Shown here: positions 62,219 through 64,000 of the stretch, one piece after another
How positions within the stretch are numbered: the stretch's first letter is position 1
Layout of the letters: the number at the start of each line of letters is the position of its first letter
From: Methylosinus sp. PW1
GTDB taxonomy: Bacteria > Pseudomonadota > Alphaproteobacteria > Rhizobiales > Beijerinckiaceae
NCBI RefSeq assembly: GCF_000745215.1
Contig: NZ_JQNK01000007.1
Location: forward strand, 1 to 64,000
Direction of reading: 5' to 3'
Length of the DNA: 64,000 bases
Notes under the pieces: model-generated
Databases searched by the model: none
Told to the model about the DNA's origin: nothing
The model's input: the letters and a program-made list of their open reading frames with translations, nothing else
Program-made: the position numbers and the translations under genes

Positions 62219-64000
62219 TCAGTAGAGCTTCACGCGAAACGCGCCGCCGAAGGTCGCCGGCCAGCGAGTGAGGCCGACTCTCGCGGGAACAGTGGCGGTT
62301 CCAGCGTCCCATGAGTTGAAGGGTCTCTCGTCGCCGATGTTTTTGGCCCAGAAGCTGAGGCTGTATTTGTCGTCATCCGTGCGGATGCCGACGCCGACGT
62401 TCACGATCGCGTAGCTTCCCTGCCAATATTGCAGAACCGACCAGGGATTGGTCAGCTGTGTCTTGTCCTGCCAGTTGACGTTGAAATAGCCGAACGCCGT
62501 GAGCGGCTTCGAGGTCCAGTCGTCGAAGCTTCCGAAACCGCCAACACCGGCGAGAACGGCCCCGAGCGGCTGCTCGTAGTTCGCGCCGATATTGAATGTC
62601 CACAGCGGAACGCCCTGCCAGCGCGTATTGGAAAGCGACAGGGACTTGGGCGCGGCGACGTTGCCGGACGACCAAGCCCAATCCGACGGCGCGCCGGCGT
62701 CTGGCCAGCTCACCCAGCGCGCGTCCGAGAAGGCCGCGTTGAAGGTGATCCACAATCTCTCTATCGGGCTCCAACGCCCGTCGAGCTCGATGCCGCGAAT
62801 GCGCGCATGTTCGGCGTTGCCGAGCGTCGTGAGGCCGAGAGGCGTGCCGTCCTGGTCTCGAGAATCGCCGTCCACCACATTCGTCTGGAAATTGTAGAAA
62901 TCGTTCCAGTAGAACGTCGCGTTGAAGAGAAAATGGTTGTCCAGCCAGTTCGACTTGAAGCCGATCTCATAATCCCAGGAGGTTTCGGGTTTCGTGATGA
63001 CCGTCGGAAACGAGTTGAATGTGTAGACGCCGTTCTTGAGTGTATAGCGCGGGTTGGCGCTGGTGTTGACGGCGCCCGCCTTTTCGGCGCGGCCGACCAG
63101 TCCAAACAAGAGAAGGTTATCGTTCAGCTTATATTGCGGATTGAATACCCCGGTCACGAAATTGAGTTTTTGCGTGCGGCCGCCCGTATCCGACATACCA
63201 CGGCTGCCGGCGGCGATGACGGCCTGATCCTGATCGAAAGCCGAAACGGTCGGATAGTACCGATTGAGCTGACTGACCGAACCCTGGCGAATTTCATAGC
63301 TGTTGCGCAAGCCCAAGGTGAGCGCCAACTGCTCGTCGACATGGTAGGTCGCCTGGGCGTAGGCGGCGGCCTGAAAGGCTCGCGCCTTGGTGTAGTCCCA
63401 TACCCCCACGCCCGGGAGCGCGGCCGGTCGACTGAGGAATTTCGCGGCGTCCGAGCCGAAGACAGTATGATGCATCTGATTGGAGGCGTCGTCATAGAAC
63501 AGGAAGACGCCGGCCGTCCATTCGAGATCCCGATCCTTGGGCGAAGTCAGGCGGAAGTCCTGCGACGCCTGTCCGACATAGGTGTCCATGCCGCCGCGCC
63601 AGAGCTCGAGCAACTGCGTGTCTTCGAAATATCGCATCTCGTTTCGATTGAACCCGTAGGCCGAAATGGACGTGAAGATATTTTCGCCGACGCCCACGTT
63701 GAGCTCGTTCGAAACGGTGATGGTTCTCACCGGATCGACGCCCATGCGCGCGATGGACGGCTTGTAGGGGTCCAGGGATAGGATGGGCTTGCCGAGGCGC
63801 CTCCAGACATTCTGGACGTAGGTCGAGCTCGGACGCGTGCCATTGGCGAAGATGTTGAAGGAGTCGGAATAGGGCGCGCTGTTATAGCCGTTGTATTCGT
63901 GGGAGGTGCTGTAATTGAAAATGAGCCGGTCGGTGATTTCGTCACCGACATAGAGAAGCTGCCCGCGAACGCCCCAACGATCGGTGTTCTTATAGCCGGC
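62219..64000 (-). CDS. TonB-dependent outer-membrane receptor 3, 5' end outside window
   Basis: The reading frame is open from 62219 to the right edge, so the N-terminal plug is missing from view. About 590 visible residues match receptor 1 almost block for block (DRLIFNYSTSHEYNGY, then NELNVGVGENIFTSISAYGF, then FNIGANYEQPLGAVLAG, and the closing GGAFRVKLY). This is a recent duplicate of receptor 1, with the same orientation and the same barrel ending. Confidence 0.9.
   Translation of the reverse strand, partial: AGYKNTDRWGVRGQLLYVGDEITDRLIFNYSTSHEYNGYNSAPYSDSFNIFANGTRPSSTYVQNVWRRLGKPILSLDPYKPSIARMGVDPVRTITVSNELNVGVGENIFTSISAYGFNRNEMRYFEDTQLLELWRGGMDTYVGQASQDFRLTSPKDRDLEWTAGVFLFYDDASNQMHHTVFGSDAAKFLSRPAALPGVGVWDYTKARAFQAAAYAQATYHVDEQLALTLGLRNSYEIRQGSVSQLNRYYPTVSAFDQDQAVIAAGSRGMSDTGGRTQKLNFVTGVFNPQYKLNDNLLLFGLVGRAEKAGAVNTSANPRYTLKNGVYTFNSFPTVITKPETSWDYEIGFKSNWLDNHFLFNATFYWNDFYNFQTNVVDGDSRDQDGTPLGLTTLGNAEHARIRGIELDGRWSPIERLWITFNAAFSDARWVSWPDAGAPSDWAWSSGNVAAPKSLSLSNTRWQGVPLWTFNIGANYEQPLGAVLAGVGGFGSFDDWTSKPLTAFGYFNVNWQDKTQLTNPWSVLQYWQGSYAIVNVGVGIRTDDDKYSLSFWAKNIGDERPFNSWDAGTATVPARVGLTRWPATFGGAFRVKLY

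Overview
The window is GC-rich with dense, tightly overlapping genes. Its gene families are typical of Alphaproteobacteria: a Dot/Icm-like (IncI-type) type IVB secretion system, a TraA-like MobF relaxase, a caspase-fold/Sel1 protein and TonB receptors. It looks like part of a large conjugative plasmid or an integrated conjugative element. A Hyphomicrobiales host is likely; anything narrower would be a guess. No rRNA, tRNA or CRISPR array was seen.

Region 1 (about 0.1-29.3 kb) is a nearly complete type IVB secretion (T4BSS) locus in two divergent blocks. Leftward from 7.3 kb run a TcpQ-like protein, an IcmW-like chaperone, a small secreted protein, a TraW/IcmX-like protein, a 683-aa disordered protein and DotA, whose 3' end carries about six frame changes. 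Rightward from 7.5 kb run an XRE regulator, a multi-HTH regulator, DotI, DotH, DotG, DotF, a TraQ/DotE-like protein, small membrane proteins, IcmD, IcmJ and DotO. An alpha/beta hydrolase cassette follows, then DotD, DotC, DotB, IcmT, an IcmS-like chaperone, a lytic transglycosylase, DotM and DotL. Together these would form the outer-membrane core, the inner-membrane complex, three ATPases and the DotL-DotM-DotN-IcmS-IcmW coupling complex. IcmS and IcmW homologues in a relaxase-bearing system are the most interesting point here.

Region 2 (29.3-37.4 kb) holds a secreted PLD nuclease, a DUF2459 protein and the relaxase operon (HU-like protein, small accessory protein, MobF relaxase-helicase). 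Around them lies debris: fragments of a second relaxase and HU gene, an acetyltransferase broken by a 20-bp tandem duplication, and a scrambled AAA/ABC-F locus containing an inverted piece.

Region 3 (37.4-40.6 kb) is an aldo/keto reductase and a frameshifted MFS exporter divergent from a LysR regulator. About 1 kb without a convincing gene follows, containing a perfect 18-bp inverted repeat.

Region 4 (41.5-49.5 kb) is an envelope/proteolysis cluster: an I78-type inhibitor, a thioredoxin-like protein, a membrane protein, an unknown protein, a ClpP-fold lipoprotein and, 13 bases further on, a caspase-TM-Sel1-DsbA-like fusion, then a DUF4189 protein. This is the best candidate for an undescribed system.

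Region 5 (49.8-64 kb) is a 1712-aa autotransporter and three TonB-dependent receptors, two of them close paralogues, with an IS5-type transposase between the first two. The last receptor runs off the window. Several breaks in the window are single-base shifts, so some apparent pseudogenes may be sequencing errors.
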